From NCBI GenBank assembly GCA_051294375.1, contig CM119269.1, positions 21,650,038 through 21,714,037 of the forward strand: 64,000 bases of DNA. Reading direction: 5' to 3'. Made by a program: the position numbers and the translations under genes. The stretch's first letter is position 1. Every line of letters begins with the position of its first letter. The stretch comes from Paraspadella gotoi. Lineage: Eukaryota; Chaetognatha. Of the stretch, positions 37,535 through 49,670 are shown in pieces. The notes under the pieces are model-generated. The model saw only the letters and a list, made by a program, of their open reading frames with translations. It was not told where the DNA came from and did not search any database.

Positions 37535-40500
37535 GTGAAGAATTGGGGAAGAGATTGAAAATTGGGATTAAATTGGGGAANNNNNNNNNNNNNNNNNNNN
37601 NNNNNCGAGATTGAAATTGGGGAATTTGAAATTGGGTGAAAGAGGATTAAATATGGCGACTTAAGAAATTGGGGCCAAGAGATAATGAGAATTGGAATTA
37701 AATTGCGGGGAAGAGATTGAAAATTGGGAATTAAAATTGGGAAAGAGAAATTGGAAAATTGGGAGATGAAATTGGGGATTCTCAGGGAAGAGATTGAAAA
37801 CTTGGGAATGTAAATTGGGGAGAGAATTGACGAACTTGGGATTAACTTGGGACACGAGACTTGAAAGATGTGGGATTAAATCTGGGAAGCAAGATTGAGA
37901 ATTGGGATATAATTCGGGCGAAACCAGATTGAGAAAATTCGGATTAAAATCTGGGGAAGAGATTGAAATCAGCGAACTTCGAGTAAATTGGGGAAGAGAT
38001 TACAGATAATTGGGATAGTAGAAATTAGGGGAACATGAGCAGTTAGTATGCAGAGTGTGGGCGATGTACAATTCGCAGGGAGTGAGAGAGAGATGATAAA
38101 TTTGGGATTGAGAGATTCTCGAAATTGAATTAAATTGTCTTTAAGATATGAGCGGAATAAACAGATTTAAAAACTCCAAACTTGCGATCACTGAGGTAAC
38201 TAGATGTTATTAGTCTCTGGAGTTGTGAAGCGAAAACAATATGGCAGCTAGCGATGTAGCGATTATAACATGCCATTTATTCTTGTTCTATTTTGTTATT
38301 AAATATACTCCACCAAGAGAGACCAAGATGGGCCGACCCTTCACCTCGGCCCGCTGATCGCCGCTTCCGGGATGCATAGGCCCGCGCCATCTACGCATTA
38401 CGTCACACCAGACGCCAACGTCTCACGCTTATCCACGGTTTCCACGTTCACTGGGCCCGATCCTATACTCTCACGACCGTCGCGCGCGAGATCTGGGTAC
38501 ACGGGCGACATGAGATGTGCACTAAGGACCTGCCGACGGCGACATGGCTCCAGAAATGCACAGGACAAAAAACTATGCTACGACGGCTGAGCGTGAGAGT
38601 AAACCGAGAGAGTAGAGGTACGAACGTCACGTGGGTGATTCGGGCAACATCGTGCGCGTTCGGCGAGCGCGACTGCGCAGGCCGGTTGGACTCCGAGACC
38701 GATACACACCACAGAGGAGCATCTGGGTGGGCGTGTCATGTGTAGTGAGTCGCAGGTAGTAGGTCGCCGCGCTCAGCGGGCCAATCGATGGTATCTCCAC
38801 GCGGCGGCAGAGAACGATATCCTCGGAGGAGGACGTGAGGGAGGACGCATTGCAGCGAGTTTTGGAGATGCCAGAGAAACATGCGTCGCGAGGCCAACGA
38901 CGAGTACGCTCGCTGAGGACGTTCTGACATCGTGTGCGTCATCGGTCGGCAGGCTTGAGACTGGGCACGAAGTCATTGGGGAACAATCCAGTGAACCTGG
39001 CAATCCTTCGAAAACTTTTGGACAACTATCCCATCAAGTGAGTAAGCTATGACTCCTTTCGACTTGGAAGACGGATGACTTACGAATAGATAGCGAGCAA
39101 ATTATATGGCTCCGGTTTTTCTGATCATCTGCATTCCTCATTTTTATATTGTAATCTTTTTTCTATAATAAGTAATGCCGCCCACAATCTCGGTGCCCCC
39201 TTTATAACACAGAAAGTACAGTTTTAATAATCTGGGTGATAGCAGATGCTTAGCAACAAACCAAACGTAATCAAAGAATTCTTTATATACATCTAGAAAT
39301 TGATTAAGTATATAAATTGGACTTTTCAAGTCCGCTGCCGAGCTTGATTAGAGTCAGACGCCTCGTACGCATCAAGTACCTGCTTATTATCGATGAAGTG
39401 GTATAATATTACAAAAACTGTTTCATTCGCATAAACAGACGACACTCTCCATCAACAGTAATGTATGTAATATTCGTAAATGACGTAACACAGAATCCTT
39501 TATTGCCAAGACGGCCCACACGGGAAACGACCGGACCACGAAAACACTGGCGCAGCTGGCACTGAATTACACGTCGCCAAGCTGAGTCTTTATTAACGCA
39601 TATGATCATGCAGCGTTGTCGAAGGCTATCAACGGCATTCTGGACTATGACAAAACTTTGCTGCATAGGCAGCGACTCTTTTGGTGCCCAAACACACTTT
39701 ATCAAATTCATTCGGACACGAGCAGAGTTGATGCGTACAGCCGCGCCTCTTTCCGGCAGCGCGACTCTGCGGGGGGGATGAGGCCGCAGCTACCCTCGAC
39801 CTCGCTCTCTGCTTTTCCCCAACGGCCACGCATGACCTCAGACGCTCAGATCCAATTGGTTTTTCTTCGTCCCGCCGCGCTCTCACGGATTTCTTCCGGT
39901 CCGTGGCAGAGCCACAAAGAAGACAACAACCAAACTTCACCTTTTCATCCCTGCTACACATCGTTTTGCTCCTCACCGCTCTGTATCAATTATTCTATTA
40001 ACCTTTATATCATTGTCATTGCCAGTCCGCATAAAACCTGTTCTTTACACCCTATGTCGTCGATCTTCTAGCAATTAACTTTGGTTTTGATGGTGGACTA
40101 AAATCAACCAACCGCCTTAGCAGCGCGGCCAATCTGGTGGCGGAGGAGCACATCTCATATTGCCTCCCCACTCAAACAGGTCCGAGGGTTCTTAGCCCGG
40201 TGGTCACCTAGCAGTTAGAGGGACAGGTGGCTACAAAGCCTGATTCCGAAAGACTCAGGGACTGCTTATATTGACACGGTTACTATCACTAACATATAAC
40301 AATCATATTACTGGTCTCTTACAAGCTTTGATTAATTCCTATCAGCTTATTTGGCTTTGTATAGTATGAATAAAACAAATCTATCACTATTTTGTCTACT
40401 GACATTCCTAATCTTGATTACTAATTTTCCATAAATGTCTAATTGGTCTAAATCTGATCAAAATAGATCACAACGGTGGCTGATCTGCGAACAGTACGGC

Positions 40501-42052
40501 ACCACCTTTGAACTGTCCAAGAAACAAAGTTTTAGGCAAAACAGATACAATTCCCGAAGATAAACTAAGTTTGAGCAAAGAATCGCCGAACTGGCCACGA
40601 TCATTAGCGGTAAGTCTGAATTAATTAATCTAGTTAAGCTGAATTACATTAAATTCGAAATCCCGCGACATTCTTTTTTCGGCTCCTTTTTCATCAACTG
40701 ACGCGACACAAAAAAAAGCAATCGACGACCGTCTGATAGGCGCAAACGACGACAACTAATCGCCGAATAACGATTAATGGTGATTGGCATTACTTGATTA
40801 ACATTGATTGATTGATTCGATTGATTAGATTTGATTAAATAACTAATTAATCACTGATTGAAATTCATATGAATTGAATATGACTTGAACTAATACTAAT
40901 TATTGATTCTAGTTAATAATTAATTGATTTATTAATTGAAAGAATTTAATTAATTGAAATTAGTTGAAAATTATGTTGACTAATATGAATTAAATTAACT
41001 GATCCTAACACTATTTGACGTAATTAATATATTTCGCAATTACATCTTAATATGAACAAGAAACAGCATAATCAATATAGTGAAAAAGGTTTTTTTGTTT
41101 TTTTCATTTAAACTCATTATCACACTCCAGACGAAATTCCAGTCGACAACTCCTGAATTCATCAGCTTACATTTCAAGTGCAACTAGCCGCCCTTATACC
41201 TACGAGTAAAGTATGGCTTATCAAAGCTCACAGCGGGGATGACGACGGACGGGACGCGGACGGACCGGAGAGAGCGGACAGTCCGTCTTTTTTTTTTTGC
41301 ATAATTTAATACATTGCGAAAAAGCTTTCTTTCTTTTCAGTTGAGTTTCAGATACCAGAAAATAAACGACGCACAGTCATTTTCAACAACCGATTATGAA
41401 TTTTCTATTTATGAGCAGAAACATCGTTTCAGCGTTTCCATCAGCCCAGCCAAAATCGCGCCACTGATGAAGGCTTCGCATGAACAAGCCGAACCATAGG
41501 TCCCTGTATCAAAATCAAATAGTGTAAAAAAAAACCAAAAATTGCAAAATCATAGAACATGTTATTCTGACTTTCAAGAAACAATAGTTACATATGTTAA
41601 ACCCATTTATTTTTCTTATTTTGTTATTAATATCTCCACCAGAGAGACAATGACCCTTCCCCCACCTCCTCCCCCCACTCCTTTCACAGACCGCCAACGT
41701 CTCACGCTTTCACGGTTTCCACGTTCACACTCACGGCGACATCTTCACCGACGGATGTCACTCCGCCGGCGGTCACTTCAACCCGGACAAAAAACATCAC
41801 GGTTCACGTGATAACAAACACGACGAACGTCACGTGGGTGATTGGGGCAACATCGAGGTTCGTCCCGACGGCACGGTCACCGCCCAATTCGAGGACGATC
41901 TGGCGCGGCTGGTCGGGTCCAAGGGCGTTTTGGGCCGGGCCATCGTGATCCACGCGGGGCAGGACGATCTCGGACGTGGGGGCAACGCAGGGTCCAAAGC
42001 GTCGGGAAACGCGGGACAGAGACTCGCATGTTGCGTCATCGTGGCAGCTTGA
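37268..42052 (+). CDS. Cu/Zn superoxide dismutase with N-terminal membrane anchor
   Basis: Two exons (37268-37534, 41690-42052) join in phase 0 to encode 209 residues. Residues 1-31 (MDSKIVLIILGISIAINIGL then IVAVIVVAVDR) form a hydrophobic segment, probably a signal anchor or uncleaved signal. The SOD domain starts at IKGKVEITEE. Ligands known from the family are all present: HVH and the His of GGHFNP (copper, bridging), the two His of KKHHG and ERHVGDWGN with its Asp (zinc), and the last copper His in IVIHAGQDDLGRGGN. The catalytic Arg (GNAGQRLAC) and the structural Cys pair (GCHSAGG, RLACC) are there too. The reaction is superoxide to oxygen and peroxide, most likely extracellular or in the secretory lumen. 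The large intron contains a noisy extra copy of exon 2; in the duplicate locus at 48.2-49.7 kb the same intron is only about 0.8 kb. Confidence 0.93.
37535..38135 (+). repeat. Intronic minisatellite 'gggaagagattgaaaattgg'
   Basis: Units of about 28-32 bases of the form 'ggggaagagattgaaaattg-ggattaaatt' start right at the donor. A 25-base gap sits at 37581-37605. The same array follows exon 1 in the duplicate locus (48493-49090). Confidence 0.9.
38411..38957 (+). pseudogene. Garbled copy of SOD exon 2
   Basis: 'gccaacgtctcacgctt', 'ggtttccacgttcac', 'cgtcacgtgggtgatt' and 'ggcttgagactggg' follow the order of 41690-42060, with many inserted bases. The frame is destroyed. It is best read as assembly noise. 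Confidence 0.7.
41382..41522 (+). repeat. Noisy copy of the hammerhead-bearing palindrome
   Basis: Contains 'tttcaacaaccgatt', 'gagcagaaacatcg', CTGATGA, AGGC...AGCC and 'ccctgtatcaaaatcaaat', matching 44079-44229 with indels. Confidence 0.55.
41690..42052 (+). CDS. SOD exon 2 (metal-binding core)
   Basis: Acceptor CTCCTTTCACAG, 120 codons and TGA at 42050-42052. It begins TANVSRFHGFHVHTHGD and ends RLACCVIVAA. All metal ligands are in this exon. AATAAA near 42260 may be the poly(A) signal. Confidence 0.95.
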   Translation, partial: TANVSRFHGFHVHTHGDIFTDGCHSAGGHFNPDKKHHGSRDNKHDERHVGDWGNIEVRPDGTVTAQFEDDLARLVGSKGVLGRAIVIHAGQDDLGRGGNAGSKASGNAGQRLACCVIVAA

Positions 42053-42234
42053 GACCTGGGGAAGGTCTTGGGGAATCCTTGGAACCTGGAATCCTTGAAA
42101 CTTTGAAACTTCAAAGACAATCTCTTCGACTTAAGAACCGATGATTAAAAGAATTATTCATTTTTACTGTATTATTTCATTTTTTATTGTAATTTATAAT
42201 ATAATTGCATCTCGCTTAAATAGAAATACAGTTT

Positions 42235-42430
42235 TAATTGGTATAAAGTTACAAACCAAATAAAAATTCTTTATTCATTCTAAAAATTATTAATTATAAA
42301 TGGGCTCTTACAAGTCCCTGCAAGCTTTTAATCAAGACTCTCGCACAGTACCTGCCTTATCTATCGATGAAGTGGTATAATGTTACAAAAAATGTTTCAA
42401 TTGCATGAAAGGACCACTTCCTCAAGTAAT
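42235..42430 (+). repeat. R2 copy downstream of SOD
   Basis: 'caagtccctgcaagctttta', 'atcaagactctcgcacagta' and 'gatgaagtggtataatgtta' match R2. It overlaps the probable 3' UTR. Confidence 0.65.
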
Positions 42431-42469
42431 GTATTAATATTGTATGATAACCAGAATCCTTTTTCCAGA

Positions 42470-43010
42470 CGCCACAGACGACGCCAAAACTGCAGTGACT
42501 ATTACCCTCCCGTTATTCCTCGGCTCACGGATTTGGACTTGACAAACTTTGTGCATCNNNNNNNNNNNNNNNNNNNNNNNNNNNNNNNNNNNNNNNNNNN
42601 NNNNNNNNNNNNNNNNNNNNNNNNNNNNNNNNNNNNNNNNNNNNNNNNNNNNNNNNNNNNNNNNNNNNNNNNNNNNNNNNNNNNNNNNNNNNNNNNNNNN
42701 NNNNNNNNNNNNNNNNNNNNNNNNNNNNNNNNNNNNNNNNNNNNNNNNNNNNNNNNNNNNNNNNNNNNNNNNNNNNNNNNNNNNNNNNNNNNNNNNNNNN
42801 NNNNNNNNNNNNNNNNNNNNNNNNNNNNNNNNNNNNNNNNNNNNNNNNNNNNNNNNNNNNNNNNNNNNNNNNNNNNNNNNNNNNNNNNNNNNNNNNNNNN
42901 NNNNNNNNNNNNNNNNNNNNNNNNNNNNNNNNNNNNNNNNNNNNNNNNNNNNNNNNNNNNNNNNNCATGGTCTCGTCTCCCGGGCTTCAACCGGGTTTCT
43001 CGTCGTGGCC
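42470..43010 (+). other. GC-rich block conserved in all copies, possible exon, interrupted by a 408-base gap
   Basis: After CCTTTTTCCAG comes 'acgccacagacgacgccaaa', with further GC-rich sequence on the far side of the N-run (42558-42965). The ungapped version at 50090-50410 continues for about 320 bases and is followed by AATAAA. Frames are open for 60-75 codons but no protein family is recognised. It could be a small gene's terminal exon or an alternative SOD 3' exon. Confidence 0.3.
42558..42965. other. Assembly gap (408 N)
   Basis: The corresponding ungapped sequence is about 190 bases in the duplicate locus (roughly 50181-50370), so the N estimate may be too long. Confidence 0.95.
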
Positions 43011-43171
43011 GTAGCCACAGAGAACACAACAATTCAACTTTCATCCTCGTAACATCGTTTTGTCTCTTACTGTGTAATCATTATTTATTCAGACCTTTTT
43101 ATATCATTGTATTGAGCCTCGACAATAAACTGTTTACACCCTAATGTCGTGATCTTTCTACAATTAATTTG

Positions 43172-43385
43172 GTTTATGTGGGACTAAAAATCCACCAACC
43201 GTTCGCAGCGGCCATTAGCTGCGAGGCTCATTTGCCTCCCAACTCAAAAAGGTCCGGGGTTCTAGCCCGCGTGGTCACCTAGCAGTTAAGAGGGACGGGG
43301 CGCTTAAACCCGCCCGTAACACGGTGCTTACAGCCGATCACGAAGCTCAGGCGACTGTTATATTGAACGCGGTTCTATCACTCTA
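43172..43385 (+). repeat. S1 copy
   Basis: Same layout as 34531-34745 with scattered indels. Confidence 0.6.
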
Positions 43386-43704
43386 ACTCATAACAATTAT
43401 TATTGTCTCTTCAGTTTGATAATTTCCTTTTGTTTTGTTGTGTGAATAAAAACAAAAATTCTCCTATTTTGTCTACTAATTATTAATTTGGTTTAATTTT
43501 CATAATGTCTAATGTCTAAAATCTGATAAAATAGATAAACAAGGTGGTTGATCTGCGAAAGTACCACCCGCCTTTGAATTGTCAAGAAACAAGTTTTAGC
43601 AAACAAACTGCCTACGATAATTATGCGTAATTATACGATAATTATAATTATCCGAAGATAAATAAGTTTGAGCAAAGAATGCCGAATCTGCCCACGATCA
43701 TTAG

Positions 43705-44080
43705 CGGTAATTGATTAATTAATTAGTTAAGTAATTAATTAAATTGATGCGACATTTTTTTTCGGTCTTTTCATCACTGACCACAACAAAAGCAATGACA
43801 ACGTTGATGGCGACGACGACAATAATGCCGATAACGATTAATTGATTGGCTTACTTGATTAATTGATTGATTGATTGATTGATTGATTAAATGAATAATT
43901 AATTGATTGATAATTGAATTGATTGATTGAATAATTAATTAATTGATTTATTAATTAATNNNNNNNNNNATTAATTAATTAATTGATTTATTAATTTAAA
44001 GATTAATTAATTAATTATTGAAAAATTATTTGACTAATTGATTAATTAACTGATTAATTATTTGAGTAATTAATATATCT
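43705..44080. repeat. (ATTGATTA)n / ATTAATTA-rich array with a gap
   Basis: Irregular 'attgattgattaattaatt' units. A ten-N gap lies at 43960-43969. Confidence 0.85.
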
Positions 44081-44229
44081 TTTCAACAACGATTTGATTT
44101 TTTTTTTATGACAGAAACATGTTTCAGCTTTCATGCAAGCCAAAATGCGCTGATGAAGGCATGAAGGCATGAAGGCATGAAAGCCGAAACATGTCCCTGT
44201 CATAATAAAATCAAATCGTTGTTGAAAAG
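44079..44229. repeat. ~150-base palindromic element containing a hammerhead-like motif
   Basis: 'cttttcaacaacgatttgat' at the left is the inverse of 'atcaaatcgttgttgaaaag' at the right, and the inner parts (gaaacatgtttcagctttcatgc / gcatgaaagccgaaacatgt) also pair. The right arm carries the hammerhead-like core. Confidence 0.75.
44141..44200 (+). ncRNA. Hammerhead-like motif, intact core
   Basis: CTGATGA at 44150-44156, AGGC...AGCC stem II (with an 'atgaaggc' unit repeated three times in the loop), GAAA at 44186-44189, then CATGTC with predicted cleavage after 44195. Stem III would be minimal, around ACATGT. It is followed by AATAAAATC and TTGTTG. Stem I is not convincing. Confidence 0.5.
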
Positions 44230-44264
44230 ACTTTGTCTTCGTTTCCTGACATAATTTATCATAT

Positions 44265-44375
44265 TTTTTGTTCTGACATGATTTAAGTCACATACCGGCA
44301 AGCTTTTGGGTTGGGACCGACGGACCGACAAAGGTGAATTATAGTAGCCGAGATCTGCTGAAGCAAGTTCCGGCT
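44265..44375 (+). repeat. GACCGACGG module copy
   Basis: 'cataatttatcatattttttg', 'gaccgacggaccgacaaagg', 'gaattatag'. Same module as at 21590-21690. Confidence 0.7.
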
Positions 44376-44389
44376 AAAAACAGATAATT

Positions 44390-44720
44390 TTTTTAATTTT
44401 GTGATCCTAACAGATCATGCCATTAACTAACCAAACTTGAATCATTTTTTTAATTTGCATCATTTTTTTAACTCAAATGATTTTTCAACTGCATTATTTT
44501 TTAAATTCACACATTTTTTAACTGCATCATATTTTTAACTCAAATCTTTTTCACACTCGGATCATTTAAACTCTGACGTTTAACATGCCATTCATTTTTT
44601 ACACTTCGACATTACTTATACCAAATTGCTACTGTCATTTTTTTAACTTGCATCATTTTTACAAATTGCATCATTTTTTTCACTTTAAATTAATTAAGTC
44701 GAGCATTTTTGATTAAGCAA
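44390..44720. repeat. 'catcattttttaactcaa' tandem array
   Basis: About a dozen degenerate copies of 'catcatttttttaactt'. The same array is present at 51740-52030. Confidence 0.85.
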
Positions 44721-45076
44721 TAAATAATAAAAATTAGTCAATTTTTTTTTATGCAAACTCATTTTCACTCCTTCATTCCATCTAAACTATATATCCTGCT
44801 CAATCTCACACTTTCCTACCACACACAAATTATTTCATCTTAATCTATCCATAACACAATTAGTGATTCTAAATCCATCGATTAATTATAGGTTAAAATT
44901 AATAACAATACAAAAGATTTTAGTAAAATGTGACTTATGTTTCCTTCAATAAACCCTACATTTTTACTATCCAAACCTTTATTATTCAGCTCAATCACAC
45001 ACCTTCTCCTAAGCCACAACACAAAAGAATTTCATCTCAATCCATCCATCCAATACACGCAGCTACTCTCTCTCTT

Positions 45077-45101
45077 NNNNNNNNNNNNNNNNNNNNNNNN
45101 N
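45077..45101. other. Assembly gap (25 N), contig joint
   Basis: The left contig ends here; 45102 onward restarts with sequence matching 34118 onward. Confidence 0.98.
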
Positions 45102-45508
45102 ACGAAATCTAAGTGAATGTCGAAGACGGTTACATTGTTCAATTCTGGGCGGAGAGTGGACAATCACAGGTTGAGTTCCAATTCCTAGCAGTACATCGGA
45201 TCGCAGCTTCATGGGTTAAAAATCCCGCGGATGGAAGCCATCCATCATTGGCCAGTTCATTTGTTCGCTTGACAATGGAGAATGTTCCATTCTTCTTCCG
45301 GCGGATTTCACCCAGAGTCAGTTGATCCGAATTTAGATATGGACAGTCTTGAATTCCTCTTTCGATTAGATTTGCATCACACACTGGCTCGCGTCGGTCC
45401 TGATGTTGAGGAAATCAACGTGACAAACACGAAAAAGATCATATTTATGATTAATTTATGATACTTATAATACATCGTCGTAATATTCTTGGGATCAATA
45501 AAATAACG

Positions 45509-45722
45509 AGTTATGGCGGACTAAAAAATCCACCAACCTGTCCACCACGGAATTGGTGCCGGAGGCAATCATTCGGCTCCCAATCCAAAGGTCTGGGCAT
45601 TTTAGCCCCGTGGTGGTCGCCCTCTCGGCATTACGGGACGTAGCGCTTTTAACCCGCCTATGTTTAACGGTGTTACAGCTTGATCAAAGCTCAGGACTGA
45701 TTATTAAACGGTTTCTGTCACT
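45509..45722 (+). repeat. S1 copy (duplicate locus)
   Basis: Corresponds to 34531-34745, with indels. Confidence 0.6.
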
Positions 45723-48229
45723 CAATAGCATACCTAATTTACTGTCTGTTCCACATGTTATTAATTTATTTTAAAGGATAGGAGCCACGAACCTTATCCT
45801 AGGCCTGTTGAGTCAGGTCAAGATAGCTTATTTTTGGAACGAACATGGCTATTTTTTGTATTTATGATGTACCAATTTCACTGGTTCTTTGAGCTACCAA
45901 AATTAAAGAAAATTCTACACGGCTATCAGTAATTATAAATAGCTGGTACTAGCTTGATTTTGCAGCTGCTCTATTAAAATCGAGTTAACTATTGCTGTGT
46001 AGCATAAATTAACGTATTTTGGCCAATTAATGGATTATGAAAATAGAATATAAAAATATAGATAAAAAGGGGAAAAAATTTAACGGCACCATTTCCCTAA
46101 ACTGTTACTCAAAAGTTTAAATAACCAAACCTCGCCTCATTTCTTAACATTTATCGTAATCCTCACCCTACTTCATTCTATCCTACATCTATTAACCAAT
46201 CTCAGTAATTATCCTTAACGAATCCTGTATCCCAATCCTTATCGGTTTACCCTAATCGCGTTATCCCTAATCCTTAAAAAGCTAATGAAAAAACAGTATA
46301 TTATTTTTATATGAATTTGACAACATAGTAAAAATTATCATTCATCTTAATAAATAAGCTATATGGTGGACTAAAATCCACAACACGTTCCATATCACGA
46401 GGCCCCATTTGGTGCCGGAGGCAAGTCATTCGGCTCCCAACCCAAAGTCCGGTGGCCACTATATGAGCTGTTAGGGTGGCTGACGGAAAATATTCACAGT
46501 GGGCTCCGCTTATCGAGGCCAGAACGACTTTACACTATATGAGCTAGTAGGTGGATGACGGAAAATAGTTCACAGGCCTCGCTAGTAGATTTTGATGTAG
46601 ATTTGTAGATTTTGTCCGCCATACTAACTTAATTCCTTTATTAAACAAAATATGTCAACTTTTAAAAATTATGGCCCAAATTTTCCATGAAAGTGCAGTG
46701 GAGATGAGATAAAGGCAAGATTCAGGGAAATCTAATTATAGAATTAATTCTTAACTTAACTTTAATTTTCCTTCTTAATCTTTAACTAAAATTCAAAATT
46801 AATTTCGAATTTTGGAGATAAATATGATTTTTTGGTAAGGAATAAGGCCCAATCGCGTGGGTCTGTGAGGCTATCGGTTCTGACCTGACCGGAACTGTTC
46901 TGAGCAGTTTAAGCTATCATTACAAGTAAGACCTTTGGGAGAAGCAATTATTTTCGAATCTCGAGTCGACATTTCCGATTTTAACGACAAAACAAAAAGA
47001 TTTTAGTTTTTATGTTAGTCACGATTTTTATTAGCATTTGTCACTTCTAGTATTTTCCTGTTGCTTCGATTAGAACTGACGTCAAACATGGACCGCCTAG
47101 GGTCAGACTTCTGCAAGTCGCCCCACTTTGTCTACCTGCTCCTAAAGATAGCAAGAATAAGGACGGAGAAGAAACTAACTCCATAGTTTACCTGCGTACA
47201 GTGTAAAATTTACATTATTTATTATTATTTCAATTCAACTTTTGATAGATTTAAAATATTAATTTTGGCTAAAGGGAAAAAATGTGAAAGAAAAAAATAA
47301 CTTGAAAACTCCATAGCCTAGGCTCTAAGTACATATTCAAAATTATTTTATTTTCAAACGACAGCGCCCAAAAATCAGTATGTCTCGTGTTTGCAATGTA
47401 AGTTGCTCATTCGAAGTGATCAATAAATCATGTTATGCTAAAAGAAACGAAAAGTATAAAACTATTGACCAGACCAGGGTGACGAACCGTCATAAATATC
47501 TCTGACTCTGAGAAATAAAATTTCGTTTGAGTTTCGAGGGCACTTTGCGACGTAAATCGTCAATTTTAGGTCTTACTAAATAGTGTTCTAGCCTCTCAGC
47601 TCACTTTTGACGAAAATTATTTTGGGGGCGTATATAGTTTAAAAATTAATTTATTAATATTTAATATTTTTTTTTTAATATTGTTTTAAAACTTTTTTAA
47701 AATTATTTTTGATTCTGGCCTTCCCTAGAGTTCTTCTAGTCCGAATTGGACCCTGGATAGTCTTCCCACCAGACGACTTCAATTGACAATTTCATGATTC
47801 AGTAGTAAGCCCCCCCACCCCCAAAAAAAACGGTTTAAGAGATGCCGTTATTCATGATTGAAAACCGGTTTTTCCGCTGTAGAAGAGAAATGTCTCCTTC
47901 CTTTTTCGAATTAAAAATCCGACTTGAAACGAAAACCCTTTTTAAATTTTAAACTTATATAAGTCAAATTTGTATTTATGTTAATAATTAAAAGTATATA
48001 AAATATAATTACAAACACTTTATGTACGAATACACTAAGATTGTTAGTAAGCCTTCTTAACTCTATTTAACGTAAGAATTATGTAAACTACGAGAAGACG
48101 TTAATGTTAAAGAACGGGTAAAGAAATTCAATACTTATTGAATTAAACTTATCATTTGAATTCTTGTGATAGTAGAAGTATTAATTTAATTGCAGTACAT
48201 ATTTAGTTCAGTTATTACTTAACTAAACA

Positions 48230-48492
48230 ATGACTCCAATAATCGCTCAATTTTTGGGATTCCAGCATCGCGATCAATCGATTGATCGTCGCCGTCATCG
48301 TTCTCGCAGTTCGATCGTCCAGATGGCTGACAACGATTCTGCCACCAGAATGCATCTTGCATGTGGGCCAGTAATCAAGCAATAAGCGGACATGCAAAAC
48401 GCGCCGAGATAATCCGATCAAAGCAAGCGAGATCACTGAAGAGTCGGACCATCGGCTCAACAAAGTTCGCCGTCAATCTTAATGGGTTCAAG
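48230..48492 (+). pseudogene. Frameshifted copy of SOD exon 1
   Basis: Starts ATGACTCC (one G missing relative to ATGGACTCC), keeps 'tcgatcgtccagatggc' and 'agagtcggaccatcggctca', and ends before 'gtgggaag'. Several indels break the frame. Assembly noise is the likely cause. Confidence 0.8.
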
Positions 48493-49090
48493 GTGGGAAG
48501 TGGGGAAGAGATTGAAAATGAGGATTAACTTGGGAAGAGATGAAAATTGGGATTAAAATTGGGGAGCAGATTGAAAATTGGATTAAATTGGGAGAGATTG
48601 AAAATTGGAATAAATGGGAGAGATGAAATATGGATTAATTGGGAAAGATTGAAGAATTGGGAATAAGTGGAAGATTGGAATTGAATTAAATTGGAGAATT
48701 GAGAATTGGGGATTAAATTGGGGAAGAATTGAGAATTGGAATTTAAATTGGAGAGATTGAGAATTGGAATAAAATGGGGAAGCAGATTGAAAAATTGATT
48801 AAATTGGGAAGAGATGAAATTGGATTAAATTGGTGAGAGATGAGAATTGGATTAATTGGAGAGAGTGAAAAATGGTATTAAATTGACGGAGAGATTGAGA
48901 ATTGAGGTATTAAATTGGGGAAGAGATTGAAAATGGGATTTAAATTGGGAAGAGATTGAGTACAATTGGATGAATGGGAGAGATTGAGAATTGGAAATTA
49001 AATGGGAAGAGATTGAAAATTGGAATTAAATTGGTAGAGAGTGAGAATTGGGATGTTAAATGGGGAAGAGATTGAAAATTTGATTGAAAT
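48493..49090 (+). repeat. Intronic minisatellite (duplicate locus)
   Basis: About 20 degenerate copies of 'ggggaagagattgaaaattg-ggattaaatt', filling most of the SOD intron. Confidence 0.9.
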
Positions 49091-49303
49091 TGAAATTGAA
49101 TTAAATTTTTCTTTGATAGAATTAAAGTTTTAAAAAAAAACCACAAAGATTGCAAAATCACTAAGAACATATTATATCTGACATTTCAGAAACAATATTA
49201 CATATTGTGTAACCATTGTATTTTTCTTATTTGTTTATTGAGATTATCGTCCACACGAGAGACAATGACCGGCTTCGCCCACTCCTCCCCGCGATCCTTT
49301 CAG

Positions 49304-49670
49304 CAGACCCAACGTCTCACGCTGTCACGGTTTCACGTTCACACTTCACGGCGACATCTTCACCTGACGGATGTCACTCCCCGGCGGGTCATTCAACTCG
49401 GACAAAAAATCACGGTTCACGTGGATAAACGAACACGACGACGGTTCACATGGCGTGATTGGGCCAACATCGGTTCGTCCGACCGGCCGGTCACCGCATT
49501 CGAGACGATCTGGGCGCGGCTCTGGTCGGTCCACAGAGGCGTTTTGGGCCGGAGCCCATCGTGATCACGCGGGGCACGGACGATCTCGGACGTGGGGGCA
49601 CGCCAGGTTCCAAACGTCGGGAAACGGACAGAGAACTCCGCCATGTTCGCGTCTCCGCTGCCGCCCTTGA
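49304..49670 (+). pseudogene. Frameshifted copy of SOD exon 2
   Basis: Collinear with 41690-42052 ('ccaacgtctcacgctgtcac', 'catcgtgatcacgcggggca', 'ggacgatctcggacgtgggg'), with indels that break the frame. Confidence 0.8.

Larger units (their letters stand above)
38280..41525. repeat. Highly noisy copy of 41545-44880
   Basis: Follows the order of 41545-44880: SOD exon 2, the R2 piece, the GC-rich block, S1, the 'gatcattagcggtaag' element and the hammerhead-like palindrome. It is full of insertions, many of them inside exon 2. The error style looks like uncorrected long-read sequence. A decayed tandem duplicate is the alternative. Confidence 0.65.

Noticed and set aside
42434-43144. Apparent long proteins across 42558-42965 and across 62980-63687
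   Set aside because: They consist mostly of undetermined residues from N-gaps.
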